NCBI GenBank assembly: GCA_947650285.1 | Contig: CANTFL010000579.1 | Span: 1-64,000 of the forward strand | From: Hyaloperonospora brassicae | Taxonomy: Eukaryota; Oomycota; Peronosporomycetes; Peronosporales; Peronosporaceae | DNA: 64,000 bases | Reading direction: 5' to 3' | In this document: one piece after another, positions 1 through 11,142 of the stretch | Position numbering within the stretch: the first letter of the stretch is position 1 | How the letters are laid out: each line of letters starts with the position of its first letter | Made by a program: the position numbers and the translations under genes | The notes under the pieces: generated by a model | The model's database searches: none | Told to the model about the DNA's origin: nothing | What the model saw: only the letters and a program-made list of their open reading frames with translations

Positions 1-69
1 TTCCTGAGGTGATTCCGAGGGTATGACGATTTCGTCTCTAGGAGTGGTGGACTTGCCCACCAGAAGTTT
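1..69 (-). pseudogene. gag fragment of a family-1a Ty3/gypsy element at the window edge
   Basis: These bases align on the minus strand with the gag N-terminal region seen again at about 2,410-2,477 and 14,990-15,075. Shared features are the serine/threonine stretch around SDSPQE and the helix ending LLLAK. The piece is cut by the window edge on the left and stops abruptly at base 70, where LTR A begins in mid-sequence. It is therefore a broken remnant and not a gene. The relation to the other gag copies is direct similarity; how it came to sit here is inferred. Confidence 0.55.
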
Positions 70-1799
70 CCGATCCGTGCCTTGCTGTATAGCCTTGTGC
101 TCACCTTGTGTACCCGTCGGTTGGGCTGGCTTGAGCTCTTCGTAATGGCCCTGGGAGATGTCGATCTCGCTGAGAGGTTGGGTTGAGCGTTCTCTTCCGG
201 TGCGGAAATCTTCACACCACGAACGGGGTTCTGCGATCTTGATCATGAGTCGCGGCGATCTCTATTTGGAGATGTCGCGATCTCGATCTTGAATCACACC
301 GATCTCGATTTGTCTTCGGGATCGGGGTCTTTGCTGTGCGGAAATCTTCACTCAGCAAATAGTAGTCTTGCGTCGATCTTGCGTTGGGATCGGTCCGATC
401 TGGTCTTGGGATCGGCCGATCTTGCCGGAAGTGCGCAATGTGGGTGGATCGGTTCTTGGTTTCGCCAAAATGAAACGTGCCGATCTGCCCTGTAGATCGC
501 TTCGGTCTTGCTCGGTCTTGTCTTGAACGCCTTGTCCAGATCTTCTGACCACTTGAGCCGTCTCGCGATCTTGTGTCCAAAATCCTTTTCCTTTACCGTT
601 GTTTGCTGCTACCCTAGCAGTTTGAGTTGAGTTGAGTTACCTTAACCCCACCTTGGCCAAACAATCCAAGGTGAGTACACGAAACACGGTGCGGCGAAGT
701 CTCTTGATTGACGGGAGGCCAAATATCCTGCCCGGAAGAGAAGTCTGCGACGTGCTTTATATGTAAAAACGGTAACTGTTTTATTAGCTAACCAAATTAA
801 TAGCTATCCTATACTTAAGCCTATTCCAAACTGTAGGTCACTTTCCAAACCGATATCACCTTTAAGCTTGACCGCCCCCTTGAATACGTGTCGAAATCTC
901 GTGACCTGTGCTCCAAAGATAGCGCCAATACTCCCGATATCGTACCTAGACACCAAAAAAGGAGCAAATTCCAAAGGCGGTACCAAATACCCAATTTTGG
1001 TACCGAAAAGTCCAAAATAGTATCCAAATGCCGAATGTGTCTAAATCCATTTTGCGACGTCAATTCAGCCGGCTTCAACTGGCTTTTTCGGTCTGAACTT
1101 TTAGGACATCACTCATGGACCTTCATCAAGCATGTATAATACAATAAAATAGCTGCATCATCGATATATCCATAATCAGCAGGGAACATGACCGATCTGA
1201 TGCCCAATTCGAGATCGTTGAGGATCGACACAGTGCGATCCGGCCCTATATGTTCTTCCGTTCGTTGTGCATGGTCCGATACCATCCTCAATGGTTTAGC
1301 CGCACAATGGGACCATCCGCAGTTCTCACAACGGTCCCACGGACCTCCGCGAACATCCACACTTCCAGATCGGGCTATACTTAACCTAAATCAGTACTCC
1401 CATTGGAGATCGGTGATGTGTATCTTCGATCACCCGGATGCTACAACTTTGTCACAGAGTCACGTCGCATCTCTTGGGCTTAGAATTACCTTTCTCAGTT
1501 TAGATCGGTCTTCTGGTTCAATCTAGTCCCTCGTCCCAGATCGCACCGTGGAAATCATCGATGTCTGCGACTCGTCCCAGATTGTTCCAAGAAAATCACC
1601 CCTTTCTGCGCCTCGTCTCAGACCGTTCCAAGTCCATCCTTCGTCCGACCGTTGGATCGGTCCGTCGATCTCCGTGGGAACACCATCCGCCTCTCATTGG
1701 ATCGCCAGATCACTTGGTGCCATTTTTCAACAGTACGTGGCGCCTCAATTAGATGGCCACCGATCCATATCATAAATTTTAATTCATGACTTTGCCATA
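70..1799 (-). repeat. Family-1a LTR copy A, truncated at its 3' end
   Basis: Bases 70-1,520 match LTR B (3,421-4,780) almost base for base, then diverge moderately up to the TGACTTTGCCAT terminus near 1,799. Relative to LTR B the first 86 plus-strand bases, which are the LTR 3' end, are missing. Orientation is set by LTRs B, C and E, where a purine tract lies just upstream of the LTR start. The copy is very rich in GATC: 17 occurrences in about 335 bp between 235 and 570. Short frames inside it recur in the other LTR copies and are not treated as genes. Confidence 0.8.
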
Positions 1800-1928
1800 G
1801 ATACACAAGGTGAGCACAAGGTTGTACAGCAAGGCACGGATCTGAGTACCCCCTCAGTGAGTCGGCAAGTCTGGGCAAGTGGAAGATCGACACTCACACA
1901 AGCGAGTATGTGAGATCTACTTCACCAT
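1800..1928 (+). repeat. Family-1a LTR terminal fragment (copy F), opposite to LTR A
   Basis: About 130 bp match the 3' terminal part of LTR C (20,865-20,992): the ACACAAGGTGAGCACAAG block, the CACGGATC..GTACCCCCTC block and the terminal GATCTACTTCACCATA. It lies tail to tail with LTR A, so the two form an inverted pair. This suggests an inversion or a joining of two LTR ends. No further domain is present. Confidence 0.65.
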
Positions 1929-2625
1929 ATACCGGTCCTGGCTACCTGAATTGTCGTGGTTCGGCCATTCATAGATCGACGAGATCGTATGTAGCTTTCT
2001 GACGAAGCTGCTGGTAAGTGTCTGACCCCACCGATATCATCTCCACATCCGGCATGTCGTAGTTTCTTCGCAAAGGTGAGATAAAAGTACGGCGATCCGG
2101 GTGGTGGCTGGGCTGTCGGTTTATCCGTTGGGCTGTCGTTCATCCGCCTCGTACTTCTTCATCGCTGTATTAAAAAACGACTTAGATCGTCCTCTTTTTA
2201 ATCTTCTAAACCGTCGGTGTACCGGTCGATCTTGGTTGTATGTCGATCTTGGCCTGTCCTTGAAAAGCGTCGATCCTGGCCTTGCCGATCTGGTCGTTCA
2301 GCAGAAACAATCCTCCCGATGGTCCCATAGACATCCGACGAACGCTGATGGACCAATCTGAATCGATCTCAGAGTCAGCTGAGGCGTAATAAGTCGATCC
2401 TGAGGGGTGTTCTTGAGGTGAATCCGAGAGTATGGCGATCTCGTCTCTAGGAGTAGTTGTCTTGGCCAGCAGAAGTATCATGACCTGCTCGAAATCACTT
2501 ACTGCGTTCTTCAACTGTTCCAAGCTGCATCGCATCAGATCATCTCCCTCAAAAACATTAAAGCAGAAACCCGTGTTGGATAACATCCGCAAAGTCGAAG
2601 CAATCGCGTCGAGTTTGCTAGCCAT
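1929..2625 (-). pseudogene. gag N-terminal half, family 1a (left-hand tandem element)
   Basis: The minus-strand frame starting at 2,625 (139 codons to 2,206, then a shifted frame to about 1,922) is the N-terminal part of a gypsy gag. It aligns with the gag at 14,410-15,123 through ISVRRMSMGPSGG, the IGKA[RK]I block and the later RS..SRRSMN/WMAEPSRS region. Gag forms the virus-like particle that packages element RNA. The frame is broken near 2,200, and the gene is truncated at 1,929 by LTR fragment F. The leader, primer site and LTR B to the right make this the 5' part of an element reading leftward. Confidence 0.65.
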
Positions 2626-3313
2626 ATGCGGCAGGATCGAGATCGGCTTTCCAGAGGACCGATCAACTTGGGCAGTAATATCTTAACCACTTGGTCTGTT
2701 ATGAGTAGTGTCTTTAAGTGACTATAATATCACTGCCATTTCGCACGCTCCCACACCTCGTTCGCCGTTTCATTCTATATGAGCGCAGTATTTACTGGGT
2801 CATATTCTGTCTTTAGAATCTCGGTCTTGTCCAGTTCTCAATCGAGATCCCTCTTTGACTCCGACCTTCGATTTCACGGTCTTGTCGATCTGCGATCTTT
2901 GTCTTCCGATCTCAGCGTTCTCATCTTGGCTCGTCCCGGTGTGGCAGACTTCGTAATCGTCTTCCTCGGCTTGAGGTCGGGTGATCTGTCGACAAGGAAA
3001 TAGCGTTTGGGTTCGCCGGTTCGGTTTTCACCATTAAATTTTAATTAAGCTAACCGCTCTTTGCAGAGCGAGATACGGTGGCCCCCGAATGGCCCCTAGG
3101 AGGGAATTGAGGTTTATTTTCCAGACCGATCTCTCGGTCTTCCTCTTTTATTTTGTTTTCATGAGAGTTCCTTCCAAAACGCTAATAATACGGGGATCTT
3201 GTGCTTGTGCGTGTCTGCGTCGATCCCTCTGTCGCTGAAACTTCAATCCCAGGTTCTTGCTTGATCTTGACATCTTTGCCAGTAAAATCACGGTGAAATC
3301 CAGAGACCTCAGA
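2626..3313 (-). other. Untranslated leader between primer-binding site and gag
   Basis: About 690 bp between the gag start at 2,625 and the primer site. No protein domain is visible on either strand; short frames here do not resemble anything in the rest of the element. Its place between LTR/PBS and gag makes it the 5' leader of the left-hand family-1a element. Confidence 0.5.
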
Positions 3314-3333
3314 AGATTTGGGCTCGCGGACCA
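3314..3333 (-). promoter_or_regulatory. Candidate tRNA primer-binding site of family 1a
   Basis: Read on the minus strand, one base after the LTR end (CTACA-A), the sequence runs TGGTCCGCGAGCCCAAAT. It begins with the TGG that pairs with the CCA tail of a primer tRNA, at the expected position. The complementary tRNA would end ATTTGGGCTCGCGGACCA. I do not recognise that tRNA, and there is none in the window to compare. Position and TGG are seen; function is inferred. Confidence 0.6.
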
Positions 3334-3334
3334 T

Positions 3335-5104
3335 TGTAGTGAAGTCGATCTCACAAATTCGCTTGTGTGAGTGTCGATCTTCCACTTGCCCGGACTTGCC
3401 GACTCACGGAGGGGGTACTCCGATCCGTGCCTTGCTGTATAGTCTTGTGCTCACCTTGTGTACCCGTCGGTTGGGCTGGCTTGAGCTCTTCGTAACGGCC
3501 TTGGGAGATGTTGATCTCGCTGAGAGGTTGGGTTGAGAGTTCGCTTCCGGTGCGGAAATATTCACACCACGAACAGGGTTCTGCGATCTTGATCTTGAGT
3601 CGCGGCGATCTCTATTTGGAGATGTCGCGATCTCGATCTTGAATCACACCGATCTCGATTTGTCTTCGGGATCGGGGTCTTCGCTGTGCGGAAATCTTCA
3701 CTCAGCAAATAGTAGTCTTGCGTCGATCTTGCGTTGGGATCGGTCCGATCTGGTCTTGGGATCGGCCGATCTTGCCGGAAGTGCGCAATGTGGGTGGATC
3801 GGTTCTTGGTTTCGCCAAAATGAAACGTGCCGATCTGCCCTGTAGATCGCTTCGGTCTTGCTCGGTCTTGTCTTGAACGCCTTGTCCAGATCTTCTGACC
3901 ACTTGAGCCGTCTCGCGATCTTGTGTCCAAAATCCTTTTCCTTTACCGTTGTTTGCTGCTACCCTAGCAGTTTGAGTTGAGTTGAGTTACCTTAACCCCA
4001 CCTTGGCCAAACAATCCAAGGTGAGTACACAAAACACGGTGCGGCGAAGTCTCTTGACTTGACGGGGAGGCCAAATCATCCTGCCCGAGAAGAGAAGTCT
4101 GCGACGTGCTTTATATGTAAAAACGGTAACTGTTTTATTAGCTAACCAAATTAATAGCCATCCTATACTTAAGCCTATTCCAAACTGTAGGTCACTTTCC
4201 AAACCGATATCACCTTTAAGCTTGACCGCCCCCTTGAATACGTGTCGAAATCTCGTGACCTGTGCTCCAAAGATAGCGCCAATACTCCCGATATCGTACC
4301 TAGACACCAAAAAAGGAGCAAATTCCAAAGGCGGTACCAAATACCCAATTTTGGTACCGAAAAGTCCAAAATAGTATCCAAATGCCGAATGTGTCTAAAT
4401 CCATTTTGCGACGTCAATTCAGCCGGCTTCAACTGGCTTTTTCGGTCTGAACTTTTAGGACATCACTCATGGACCTTCATCAAGCATGTCTAATCACAAT
4501 ACAAATAGCTGCATCATCGATATATCCATAATCAGCAGGGAACATGACCGATCTGATGCCCAATTCGAGATCGTTGAGGATCGACATAGTGCGATCCGGC
4601 CATATATGTTCTTCCGTTCATTGTGCATACTCCGATACCATCCTCAATGGTTTATCCGCTCAATGGGACCATCCACAGTTCTCACAACGGTCCCACGGAC
4701 TTCCACAATCATCCACACTTCCAGATCGGGCCATAATTAACCTAAATCAGTACTCCCTCTGGGAGACCGGTAAGGAGTATCACCGATCTGCAGGATGTTA
4801 CACCTTCGTCACAGAGTCATATCACATCACCTGGTCCCACATCCTTGTCCCAGATCCTTTACCCAGATCGCCTCCTGGAAATCGTTCTATTTGTCGGCTT
4901 GTCCCAGATCGCTCCGTCTCAGGTCGATCCGTATCCATCAGTCTTGGTGACAGTTGGGCCAGATCGCCGATTCCCGTTGAGATCGGTTTCCATCTCCTCA
5001 TTGGATCACCACGTACCATGGACCTCGTTTTCCACCAGTAAGTGACACCTTGACTGGGTGGCCACCGATCCACGTCCCATCATTTTATTAGTGACTTTAC
5101 CACA
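3335..5104 (-). repeat. Family-1a LTR copy B, full length and shared by two elements
   Basis: The repeat runs from TGTAGTGAAGTCGATC to GACTTTACCACA, 1,770 bp with TG..CA ends inside longer inverted termini. It matches LTRs A, C, D and E along its length. A primer-binding site lies on its left (3,314-3,333) and a purine tract on its right (minus strand AGGGGGCGGT). It thus serves as 5' LTR of the truncated element to the left and 3' LTR of the pol-bearing element to the right. That arrangement is typical of unequal recombination between LTRs. GATC is strongly enriched throughout. Confidence 0.85.
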
Positions 5105-5114
5105 ACCGCCCCCT
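5105..5114 (-). promoter_or_regulatory. Polypurine tract next to LTR B
   Basis: On the minus strand AGGGGGCGGT directly precedes the TGTGG start of LTR B. This is where the plus-strand primer for reverse transcription is expected. The same tract lies next to LTR E (60,885-60,894), and a variant (AGAAGGAGGT) next to LTR C, so it fixes LTR orientation in all three. Confidence 0.65.
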
Positions 5115-5193
5115 GTACTGAAGTCCGTTTGGGCAGCAATCGGCTTCAGTCCATTCACTCCTAAACTTTGTTCCAAGCACTCAAGTCCATCCC

Positions 5194-7890
5194 ATGACCT
5201 CCTCGACGCGTCTCCCCACTTCGCGAGTACCCTCGGAGTGTTCTACCGCACTTTTGTCGCCGGATCGCGATCTGTCCCCAGATCGGCCAATCTAGAGCAG
5301 CATATTCCAATAGTGCCAGATCGGCCGGAGTCCCCAGGTCATTTTAGTTCCGGCCGGATCGCTATCCATCGTCATGGGATTGCCAGACCGCCCGCCTGAG
5401 CCGATCAAGCTTCCCGCATCTCCGGCTACTTGGGTGCGTTTGGATCCGATCTCCTGTCCACTGGCGAGTCTCGTGGAGGGTCTGCTCCGACTGCGAGCAT
5501 TTCCGGCCACATTCCAACGGTTTCTACCAGCGACGTCCGTCTTAAGTTGGCTACGATATCTTATTTATGGGATCGAGAGGCTACCTTCTGCAGCCAAGCC
5601 GATACAATTCATGCGCTTCATTAGTCATCCCGAGATGCGGTCGCCCGGGGGGATCGCTTGCAAGACGAGATTGATTCTATAAACAGATCGACCGCCAGTT
5701 TTGTCTTTTCCGTCCAGCGTCGATATGATATGATGTAAGGCCGCTACGTCAACGCAATACATTATCTGAGCGACTGCAAGCGAGCTCTGCGGACACATCG
5801 AGATCAATCTGCGCAGATTCTTCGGCTACGCGCTCTGTTACGTGCCAGCGATGAGGATAAGGGCAGTTTGAAAAGACAGGTGAAAACTTTGCAAGACCAA
5901 GTCCGTTCTCTCCAAGTCAAACTCAATTTTCTCCGACAGCAGCGTGAACAACTGACCTCCGACAGGTCTTTCCTTCACATAGACGTTTTGCATCCGAAGA
6001 AGGAATTGGATCGGTCTCAGGTGGAGATCGCAGTGGGCCTGGTGTCGATCAGCGATCTCATTCAACAAGTGAATAGTTTATCTCCTTTTGAAAGGTCAGT
6101 TGGCACTTTCGAAGATGGAGAACGCCAACCTCCGCCGTCAGCTTGCTGAACACCTCAAGGTGTACGACCAGCTACAGGTGGCGGAACAGGATCGGGATCG
6201 GGCTATAGCGAAACACCAGACTCTCCTTCACACAGTCAATAGTGCCATACTCGGGTCCCTTTCGTCTGCGTTGTCCGCTCGGTCGAGACCCAGGAGTGCC
6301 TCTCGCGCCAGATTGCCCCCTGCTTCCGGTATTCGGGGATCGAGGTCACTTGCAAACAAATCCAGATCGAGATCGCCTATCCCGCCTGCCAAGCGTCGAC
6401 GTGTCCATCTACAGTCATAGTACAAGGTTTTTTTCACCACCCGTTCGGGCTCCCGGCTATAGTTGTTGAACACTTCAACACCTTCCAAGAAACTCCCTAG
6501 ATCGGCCCCACCAGAGCAATCACCCAATTTTTCTTCTTCTCCGCCTTCGTCCGCGGATTTTGGAATAAATAGGAAAGTGGGGAGCTGACAGAGTCGTGCT
6601 CTAGCTCGGATGATTGGACTCGGTCTGTGATGTCCCAATCCAGATCGGCTGCTCGTCGACGTACGAGATTGGACGATCAATACGCAAATCCAGACTCCTC
6701 GGCGGACACCCCAACAAATTCCGCTTCGTCCGTGACAACTGTTCCCGGCCAAGAACCGTCACGTCCGCCTCCATTGACCGAGCCGGAGCCTCATTATCTC
6801 TCGTTTTCGACGGCTCCGGTTGCGACTACCCCCGTGATCAGCCTTCAGGATGATGGTGGTGATGCTGGAGATGCGGATTTGTCGTTGCCGGAAGAGGCAC
6901 CCAGTGAGATCGGCTCTGCTACTTCGCCCCGTGAATTTACTGCACGCCCGTCCATCTGTCTGTACGATAGCGACAACAGCATCACCATTCCGGTACGCCC
7001 AGTGGATAACTGAGTCCTCGCGGCTGCCGACTTTGACGATCTCCCACCACTTCAGCAACCACGGGATCGTTGGATTACCAACTATATGGCACCTTCCCGC
7101 TGGGTGGCTTCTGAGATCACTCCTTGGTCGGTCTCGTGGATCGCGATGGTTTGCGTGAGGACGATGTCGATCGAGTTGTTGTTCCACCACTACTCCAAGC
7201 CCAGAAATTTCTTATATTCCCCTCCAACTTTCACAGACGGGCTCCACCTACGGGGACTTAAGCGTCTGGGCTAATCTCGCGGCAACACATTGCGGCTCTA
7301 TACGCCCGATCTACCTGGGACGACATCGTGATTCCCGTGAACCCGATCTCGTTTTCCCTGACCTGGTGGTATCGGAATATGTGCACTTGTTATTTGGAAT
7401 TGGAGTCCAGTCGATGCCAAGCGCTGTGGGAATCTACCCACGATTTTCCCATCTCTTCGGCTCAACGTCGATCTGATCGGTTCCTGCTAACATTTTGGCG
7501 TCATCGTAAACAGAGTCGATGTCGTTTTGGAGCGCGTTGAAAGAATTTCCCGAAGATGATACTCTGCGGCATGATCGACGGCTACTGCGATCTGGTATCT
7601 TGCTCGATCCATCTTTTTGCATTACCCGCGCATGCATGATAAAGGGAGTTTGATATCCCGGATCGGGGCATACTGCTGACCCAGCCGACCTGATAGAGGC
7701 TTTAAACATGGCCGACCAAGAGGATCCTTGGCGCAACCAGTTCCGCGTCGCCCCTGGGGACCATACGGGATCGCAAATTCCTCGTCTCCAGAACAAGTTT
7801 AAGCCTGCTACATCGTCTGTACTCCAGATCGGTGTTCGAGATCGATCATCTTTCTTGATTGTTTACATCGTTAATCGTTTTCTTCAATAA
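5194..7890 (+). pseudogene. aORF copy B: antisense ORF 3' of pol, family 1a
   Basis: This plus-strand coding region lies between LTR B and the minus-strand pol, convergent with it. The start at 5,194 (protein MTSSTRLPTSR) is matched in aORF copy C at 19,058 (MTSPTRLHTSR). In order it shows a proline/serine-rich N-terminus; a coiled coil (about 5,790-6,080, with RLRALLRASDEDKGSLKRQV, then LRRQLAEHLKVYDQLQ at 6,130-6,180); an SR-rich basic stretch ending PPAKRRRV near 6,400; a serine-rich linker; and a C-terminal domain (7,330-7,830) with SFSLTWWYRNM and MADQEDPWRNQF. Copy E has the same order. Stops and frameshifts (for example near 5,290 and 7,010) make this copy defective. I do not recognise the protein family. 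Coiled coil and NLS-like segment suggest a nuclear, self-associating protein, which is inference. Confidence 0.7.
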
Positions 7891-8109
7891 TTACTCATTT
7901 TATAGCTCCCACAATCACTAGTCTGTCTCTGTCCACATCGTTCGGTAAGGTAATTCATTGGACTGCTTCCATACTCACTCACACACACACCTCCTTCTTC
8001 CAGCATATACTGCCCCCAAGCACATCTTGCAACCCGCCCTTCAGCCTGTGCTACAGTCTAGCACACCTTGTTTCAACCGTTAAATTTCGTCCGACTGACT
8101 TTCATGTGA
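7891..8109. other. Spacer between convergent aORF and pol
   Basis: About 220 bp separate the end of aORF B from the chromodomain end of pol. It holds a short CA run (7,977-7,991) and loosely repeated AGCATATACTGCCCCCAAGCACA-type segments. The same spacer follows aORF E at 63,743-64,000, so it is a conserved part of the element. It would be the shared 3' region of two convergent transcripts; I see no clear polyadenylation signal. Confidence 0.5.
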
Positions 8110-8328
8110 TTGCATCATTCCGAGACGGTTCCTACTCACCCGATCCCGTTCGAACTTATGCAAGATCGCTCCACAACTCAGATCGGCCTCACCCAACCAA
8201 CACAGGTCGGGATATCCTTTCCACTTCACCAGAAACTGTCGGTGTTCTCGCCTACAACGGGTTTATCGACCAGATCGCACGTCCAATATTTCTTCTACTT
8301 CGTATTTTCCCTCTTCAAGATCGTTTTC
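8110..8328 (-). pseudogene. Chromodomain at the end of family-1a pol
   Basis: After a TGA near 8,329 the minus frame continues as a chromodomain: EGKYEVEEILD, then RQFLVKWKGYPDLCW and an acidic, hydrophobic C-terminal helix. Chromodomains of gypsy 'chromoviruses' bind methylated histone tails and steer integration. The aromatic/basic FLVKWKGY core is intact. The final residues usually reading WEP are CWLGE here, so binding may be lost. It is the distal end of the pol reading from 13,140. Confidence 0.7.
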
Positions 8329-9603
8329 TCAACTGTCCTCTGGTAGCAGAGATTCATCAAAATCCAAGCGATCTGCTTCATCTATTGTCAGCTCATGCTT
8401 CAGCCGTGCAGGGAACGTCTTTACCTTCTTCAGCTTCGATAGATGTACAATCGGAAATAGTCGATATGCGGTTCCGGCGATCTTCAATTTCACCGCGTGA
8501 TCTCCGCAAATATCCGCAACTCGGAATGGGCCATGCCACATATGCACTAACTTCTTCGCGTATCCTTCCTTTACTCGATCTTAGTATATCCATACTTGTG
8601 TACCCACTTCGATCTCGTGTTGCCCCAAATCTTCATTGTGCCGACCTTCTCTCTCCTGGATCGCGACTCGTAAGTTATCGTTCACTGCAGATCGAGCTCG
8701 TTGGTATTGCCTTTGGATATTGTATCTCCACCTCTTCGGATCGCGATCTCTCGTTCTCGTGTTCCCCACAAATAACGTAGCTTCCAACGTCGATCGTGGT
8801 ACCCACCCATGAATCAGAAAAAATGGGGTATCCCCCCGGATCCGATCTTGTACAGTGTTAGTTGCGAATGTGAGCCGCTCAGCATACTCATCCCAGTCTC
8901 GTTGATCAACATCATCCACGTACATCTTGAGCGCTCTCGTCAGTGTTTGCACTATTCGTTCGGCCGTTCCATTTGGGTGTGGTCTATAGGCCATGGTAGT
9001 ACGCTGCTTTTCCCCTACGATCTGGCTGAAAGCTCGGATGAAATCGGACATAAATCCCGGTTCCCGATCGTGCCTGATAAACTCGCTAGCTCCAAAACGT
9101 CGGAACACGCATTCTTCGTAATTCTCCGCAATCGTCTGTGCTATCCGTGACGAGCTAGCTTTTGCGATCACATACCCCGAGAAAAGATCTACCCAAATGA
9201 GCAGCTCAGTGTTCCCTTTGAAAGACTTAGGCAACGACGGGATTTGATCCATTGCGATGATCTGGAATGGATAGGTTGTTTGTAAATTACCAGGTGATCT
9301 CCCATGGATCATCGGACATCCCTTTCCGGTCTCACAATCGGTACACTCGCCTACATATCGTTGCACACTCCGGTACAGCCTTCTCCAAGGATATTGCGAC
9401 CTGATCTTCCGGTACGTCCTGCCAATACCTTGGTGGCCTCCCTCCAGACTTGCGTAGTAACGGTGCAAAAAGCCCTGTTGCAACGCCTCTGGGATCACTA
9501 GACGCATCAAACCATCGCGATCTTCTGACTCTCTTTTCGCCATGGGGCAGAAGAAAAGCAGCATGTTCTCGTCGATATCGTACTCTGGCGCTATCTTTCC
9601 CAC
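8329..9603 (-). pseudogene. Integrase of family-1a gypsy pol
   Basis: The frame 9,603-8,581 (340 codons), continued to 8,329, is a Ty3/gypsy integrase. In order it shows an HHCC zinc finger (HRYYASLEGGH .. CTDC), the DDE core (D in IIAMDQI, D in FIRHDREPG, E in PNGTAERIVQT), a GPF module (HMWHGPFRVADI) and the linker IVHLSKLKKVKTF leading to the chromodomain. Integrase joins element cDNA to host DNA in the nucleus. The usual SDRDP is HDREP, keeping the catalytic D. This is one of the longest clean domains in the minus element, with a frame break near 8,560-8,580. Confidence 0.85.
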
Positions 9604-9699
9604 ACCTTCACTTTTTAGCGTCCAGACTTGATATATCGCCGTTCAGATAACTCTTGAGGTTGAAGATCCAACGCTCTTCATCCTTAGCTTGGCCAATTC

Positions 9700-10481
9700 G
9701 TCGAGTTCTAATCCTCTGTACTATCTACTACTCTATCACTTCGGGCTGATGGCGTATCCTCTCGGCCGGTCTCGTGACCGCAGCTAAACGAGCAAGCTGT
9801 CCATCCTGCTTGGGCTTCAACAATTCATCGAGACGGTTCACACTAATCATATTTTGTCGATATTCTTCAGCTACCACCGTTCTTCCGTTTCGTTCTGCAA
9901 TGCTGTGCTGGCGAGTCAATTCGCGCTTTGTTTTCATTATCGCTTCATGTGTTGTAACTCATGATTCGGCCACGATCGCAATTTGTCTAACTCTTTGTGC
10001 CTCAACATTTGAAGGCCCGGTGCCTTTCAGTCAATCTCGCCGCGAATCTGTCGGATCACCAAATTGGAGTCTCTACAAAGAATTACTCGACCCCTGTCCA
10101 GATCGTCAGGTAATTTGAAGCATTAAGCAAGCCATTATACTGAGCTTCATTCACGGTGAGGTCGAGAGTGTATCTGGAATCTGCCGCCACGATCGTCCAC
10201 TCAGGGAACCTCCATATCACAGCGCTGTACGAACCTCCTTTCTTCTTTATCCTTTCCTTTTCATTGAAGCTGTCCACCAGCAACTTCTCATCCACTTCCA
10301 CCGTGGGTGGTGGCATTGATATCTGGAGACAACAGTCCTTTCGCGGGGTTATTGCGATCAGCATCTCTTCCACCTCTTTTCTCATGGAGTGATGCTCGCT
10401 GCTAACATACCCAAGATCTATTCCTCTCCTCTCTCGCATATCTTTACCTCCATAGTCGAGTTCTACAGCAAAGCAGCCCAC
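9700..10481 (-). pseudogene. Second (additional) RNase H domain and linker, family 1a
   Basis: The frame 10,481-10,083 has the layout of an extra RNase H between the RT-linked RNase H and integrase: LLVDSFNEKERIKKKGGSYS, then AVIWRFPEWTIVAADSRYTL and TVNEAQYNGLL. Plant Tat and some oomycete gypsy elements carry such a dual RNase H. The first catalytic Asp survives in VDSF and the Glu in NEAQY. The later GDS motif is lost in a frame break before 10,083. The linker at 9,937-9,728 is rich in Lys, Arg and Glu and leads to the integrase. Confidence 0.7.
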
Positions 10482-10599
10482 CGCACTAATCTCCTATTAA
10501 GTCCTCGAGGTTGCATCAACCACAATAACGTGGAATGTCGGGTCAGCACAGTGATCTCCCGTGAAGGTAGTGTGGTAAACACACATCCAAAACACGAAG

Positions 10600-11142
10600 T
10601 TACGCCAGTACGTCCTTCTCCACCGTCCCGTAGTTAAGTTCATTTGGCTTCAAAGTACGGCTAGTAAACGTCACCGGATGATACACGCCATCATACTCCT
10701 GTATCAGGGCCGCTGAGACAGCCCACTTACTAGCATAAACAACGATTACGGGAGGACGATCCGGGTCGAAGTGTTTAAGCATGGGAGCTGTAGATATCTT
10801 AGCTTTAAGCATCGTGAACGCAACCTTAGCCTCCTTCCATCGCTTTTCGTTCTACCATTCGTCTCCTGCTGCGAGCTGAGATCGGCCTATATCGAAGAAA
10901 TCCGATTCCCTTATCTCATATAACACAGCGGCGTACACTGCGAAATCCTCAACGAAACGGCGGTAATAATTCAGGCTTCCGAGAAAAGATTGCATAGCTC
11001 GCAGCGTGTTAGGAAACGGGATGTTGATCAACGACTCTAAGTTCTTGGTCTGAGCCTCCAGACCATCCATCGACACTCGATGTACCAAGTATTCGACCTT
11101 ACGGCACCCCCAAAAACTCTTCGTGAGACTGATAGACAGGTT
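10600..11142 (-). pseudogene. RT thumb/connection and first RNase H, family 1a
   Basis: Two minus frames continue the RT. At 11,088-10,852 LRAMQSFLGSLNYYRRFVED is the standard gypsy RT thumb sequence. At 10,812-10,600 PVIVVYASKWAVSAALIQE and HPVTFTSRTLKPNELNYGTV are the first RNase H, which degrades the RNA template. The frames are joined by a shift near 10,850, and the domain is cut by a stop after VEKDVLA. It lies between the RT (11,143 onward) and the second RNase H. Confidence 0.75.

Noticed and set aside
212..580. 122-codon ORF in LTR A (and equivalents in B) as a host gene
   Set aside because: It lies wholly inside an LTR present in several copies; kept only as a low-interest LTR-frame observation.
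7972..7991. CA microsatellite
   Set aside because: Short and ordinary; mentioned in the spacer entry only.
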